Source: Caldicellulosiruptor kronotskyensis 2002
GTDB lineage: Bacteria; Bacillota; Thermoanaerobacteria; Caldicellulosiruptorales; Caldicellulosiruptoraceae
DNA: 64,000 nt
Assembly: GCF_000166775.1 (NCBI RefSeq)
Contig: NC_014720.1
Span: 1-64,000, forward strand
Reading direction: 5' to 3'
The notes beneath the pieces were generated by a model. It saw nothing but the letters and a program-made list of their open reading frames with translations, searched no databases and was not told where the DNA came from. A program made the position numbers and the translations under genes. Each line of letters begins with the position of its first letter. Positions within the stretch are counted from its first letter, which is position 1. Below are positions 62,122 through 64,000 of the stretch, piece after piece.

Positions 62122-62700
62122 TTTTGCGAAAATCGGAGTTATAAAAGCTTCTATAAAGGCTGCAAAGACTACAAGTAAAGCGCCAGCGATTGAAAGAGCA
62201 AAAAATTTTTTGAATGCTTCTTTCAAATTTGGCTGTTTTTTCGAGATAGCTTCTTTTAAAAATATTGCCGATGCTACACTTCCAATTACAAATGCGCTTA
62301 TTTCAAATATCCCATGAGGCAAAATTAAAAGCAGAGTTTTTAATATAGATGTCTGTTTTGCATATATTGTTGATACAATTCCTACAATTAGTCCATTTGT
62401 AATCAGAATAAAAGCAGAGACAAGTCCAAATGATATTGTTCCTAAGGTTAATATTACTAAATATACTCTTAGATTATTTTTTAAAATTACAAAGAACAAA
62501 TCAGATGAATTAGAAACATTTTTGAGAAGGTTTTGAAAGAACTTTCTAATAACCGTATTAAATAGCTTAGTTATTTGTGGTTCAAATGCTAAGGCTAAGA
62601 GAATTCCAAGTATACATGAAAGAATAAAAATTAATAAGGCTATTAATAGAAGCTTTTTCTCAGATTTAAAAGTGCTAATGATATATCTCAAAAGAAGCAT
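62119..62700 (-). CDS. spoIIM: Stage II sporulation protein M-like membrane protein
   Basis: SpoIIM is part of the DMP complex that thins septal peptidoglycan during engulfment. The 193-residue product has about five hydrophobic spans and the family's central motif FGLVSAFILITNGLIVGIV and LILPHGIFEISAFVIGS. Many non-sporulation members share this domain, so the sporulation role is probable rather than certain. It stands alone on the minus strand. Confidence 0.85.
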   Translation of the reverse strand: MLLLRYIISTFKSEKKLLLIALLIFILSCILGILLALAFEPQITKLFNTVIRKFFQNLLKNVSNSSDLFFVILKNNLRVYLVILTLGTISFGLVSAFILITNGLIVGIVSTIYAKQTSILKTLLLILPHGIFEISAFVIGSVASAIFLKEAISKKQPNLKEAFKKFFALSIAGALLVVFAAFIEAFITPIFAK

Positions 62701-62789
62701 CTCCCATTTTCAAGAGTCTCTATTTAGAATGATACCAGAAATGTAACGAGTATGCAAATATTAAAAAACAATTTTTCACAAAATTTTAA

Positions 62790-62818
62790 TTAACACTGCT
62801 TTCAATTTGATATATAAT
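62790..62818 (+). promoter_or_regulatory. Promoter of the metallo-hydrolase gene
   Basis: TTAACA and TATAAT with 17 bp between them, about 32 bp before the ATG at 62850. Confidence 0.7.
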
Positions 62819-62849
62819 TATGATGATGCAAAAAAGAGGAGGGTTTGCC

Positions 62850-63482
62850 ATGAAGGTAACATACCTTGCACATGCAAGCTTTTTGATAGAGACAAAATCA
62901 GGGGTAAAAATTCTAACAGACCCATACGATGCTTCTGTTGGATACACGGTGTTTGATGTATCTGCTGATGTGGTGCTCACATCTCACAAGCATTTTGACC
63001 ATGGCTACACAGGCAGCCTAAAAGGGAATTATGTTCTTGTCGACAAGGAAGGCGAATTTAACGTCAAAGGTGTTAAAATAAAAGGCATAAAGACCTTCCA
63101 CGACAAAGAAAAAGGGCAAAAACGAGGAGAAAATATTGTGTTTGTCATTGAGGATGAGTTTTCAATTGCGCATCTTGGCGATTTGGGGCATGAACTTTCA
63201 TCCCCTGAGCTTGAAAAGATGGGGAAAGTTGATATTCTTTTAATTCCTGTTGGCGGCGTATATACAATTGATGCGAAAGAGGCTTTCAATGTTGCAAAGG
63301 CTGTAAATCCAAGGGTTATAATTCCTATGCATTACAAGACAGAAAAGCTCAAGTTTGACCTTGGGAAGGTAGAAGAGTTTACAAAGTATTTTGAAGAAGT
63401 TGAAGTGCTGCAGACAAGTGAGATTGAAATCAATTGCCTTCCAGAAAAACAGAAGGTTATGCTGCTTAAATACAAAGGATAA
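62850..63482 (+). CDS. Metallo-beta-lactamase-fold hydrolase (UPF0173-like)
   Basis: The 210-residue protein has the fold's start (VTYLAHASFLIET), the metal site TSHKHFDHGY, the second His in AHLGDLGH, the Asp segment LLIPVGGVYTID and the final His in IIPMHYKT. All metal ligands are present, so it should be an active metal-dependent hydrolase; the substrate is unknown. The frame opens at 62820, but the ATG at 62850 has AGGAGGG nearby. The last gene of the window follows 15 bases later and is probably co-transcribed. Confidence 0.9.
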   Translation: MKVTYLAHASFLIETKSGVKILTDPYDASVGYTVFDVSADVVLTSHKHFDHGYTGSLKGNYVLVDKEGEFNVKGVKIKGIKTFHDKEKGQKRGENIVFVIEDEFSIAHLGDLGHELSSPELEKMGKVDILLIPVGGVYTIDAKEAFNVAKAVNPRVIIPMHYKTEKLKFDLGKVEEFTKYFEEVEVLQTSEIEINCLPEKQKVMLLKYKG

Positions 63483-63497
63483 AGGAGAAATTGCGAG

Positions 63498-64000
63498 ATG
63501 GCAAAAAAAAGTGATAAGAAAAGTATATATCAAAGTGCAAATAAATTTGGTGAAAGTGGAACTTCAATTTTTCCAGACAAAACACTTGTGGCATACAAAG
63601 CATTTGTACTTTTTGCCTTTTGTGTGCTTGTTTTGATGAGTCCATATTATAGAGGACTTTATTTTGATTATGAACTAAGTGTATTTCAAGCAGTTATGGC
63701 TGGGATATTTATCCTTTTTGCAATATATCTTTATCTTTCAAAAGAGGGTTTTTTAATAAATTCAAAACTTGAACTTATTCTGCTTCTTTTTATGGTTGCA
63801 TATATTGTTCCCTACTTTTTTGCAGCAAACAGAAGGCTTGCTCTTGGAGAATTTTTCAAGTATGCATTTTACTTTGCAGTTTTTTATGTGGCGTCAAGAA
63901 TTTCAAAAGGCAAAGCAGAAAAACTTGCTATTTTGAATACTCTTTTTCTCTCAACAGTAGGTGTTGCATTTTTTGGGTATCAAGCAGCGGTAAAGTTAAT
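63498..64000 (+). CDS. O-antigen-ligase-like membrane protein (partial)
   Basis: The frame starts at an ATG behind AAAGGAG and is open to the window end, so only the first 167 residues are seen. A charged N-terminus (MAKKSDKKSIYQSANKFGESG) is followed by hydrophobic spans at about residues 36-52, 62-82, 92-112 and 118-135. The PYYRGLYFDYE and FAANRRLALGEFFKYAFYF segments recall O-antigen ligase/polymerase proteins (Wzy/WaaL type). The catalytic loop lies outside the window, so the call is tentative. Confidence 0.6.
   Translation, partial: MAKKSDKKSIYQSANKFGESGTSIFPDKTLVAYKAFVLFAFCVLVLMSPYYRGLYFDYELSVFQAVMAGIFILFAIYLYLSKEGFLINSKLELILLLFMVAYIVPYFFAANRRLALGEFFKYAFYFAVFYVASRISKGKAEKLAILNTLFLSTVGVAFFGYQAAVKL

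Overview
The window looks like the replication-origin region of a low-GC, spore-lineage Firmicute, most like a thermophilic anaerobe of the Caldicellulosiruptor type. The reasons are the dnaA-dnaN-recF-remB-gyrB-gyrA order, the AT-rich composition, a SpoIIM homologue, S-layer-homology domains and GGAGG-type ribosome binding sites. The genus is inferred from gene style; no search was run.

Layout. 1-9222 is the origin core: DnaA boxes, dnaA, dnaN, recF, remB, gyrB and gyrA, with a Phd/Doc-type toxin-antitoxin pair between gyrB and gyrA. 9441-12200 holds a secreted beta-propeller protein and a decayed RCC1-repeat gene. 12909-24077 holds a roughly 3000-residue surface protein (SLH, fibronectin-III-like, Ca-binding, VWA, SH3b, YD/RHS repeats, RHS core, variable C-terminus) and two membrane proteins. 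24126-25724 is mobile-element debris: a probable TnpB tail with hairpins, and a degenerate IS256-family copy with recognisable ends. 25873-28332 (minus) is an unusual fusion of an SF1 helicase, a nuclease-like domain and a LexA-type S24 peptidase. A peroxiredoxin follows.

29383-50583 is a defence island with two divergent operons. The minus operon encodes a PLD-family nuclease, an AddB-like iron-sulfur protein without a visible nuclease motif, and an AddA-like helicase without a C-terminal nuclease domain. The plus operon matches the single-strand phosphorothioation system Ssp: PAPS-reductase-like SspD, DUF4007 SspB, ATPase SspC, cysteine desulfurase SspA, then a PLD-helicase, a 49-residue ORF, a DndD-like SMC ATPase split by a frameshift at an A8 run, a small acidic protein, and a DUF262/DUF1524 SspE. 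The sulfur genes would mark host DNA and the later genes would attack phage DNA.

50813-64000 returns to ordinary chromosome: a truncated trpB2, a WG-repeat protein, LemA and TPM proteins, ThiT, PurA, a heterodimeric ABC exporter, tRNA-Lys and tRNA-Glu, an aldo/keto reductase, SpoIIM, a metallo-hydrolase and the start of an O-antigen-ligase-like membrane protein cut by the window end.
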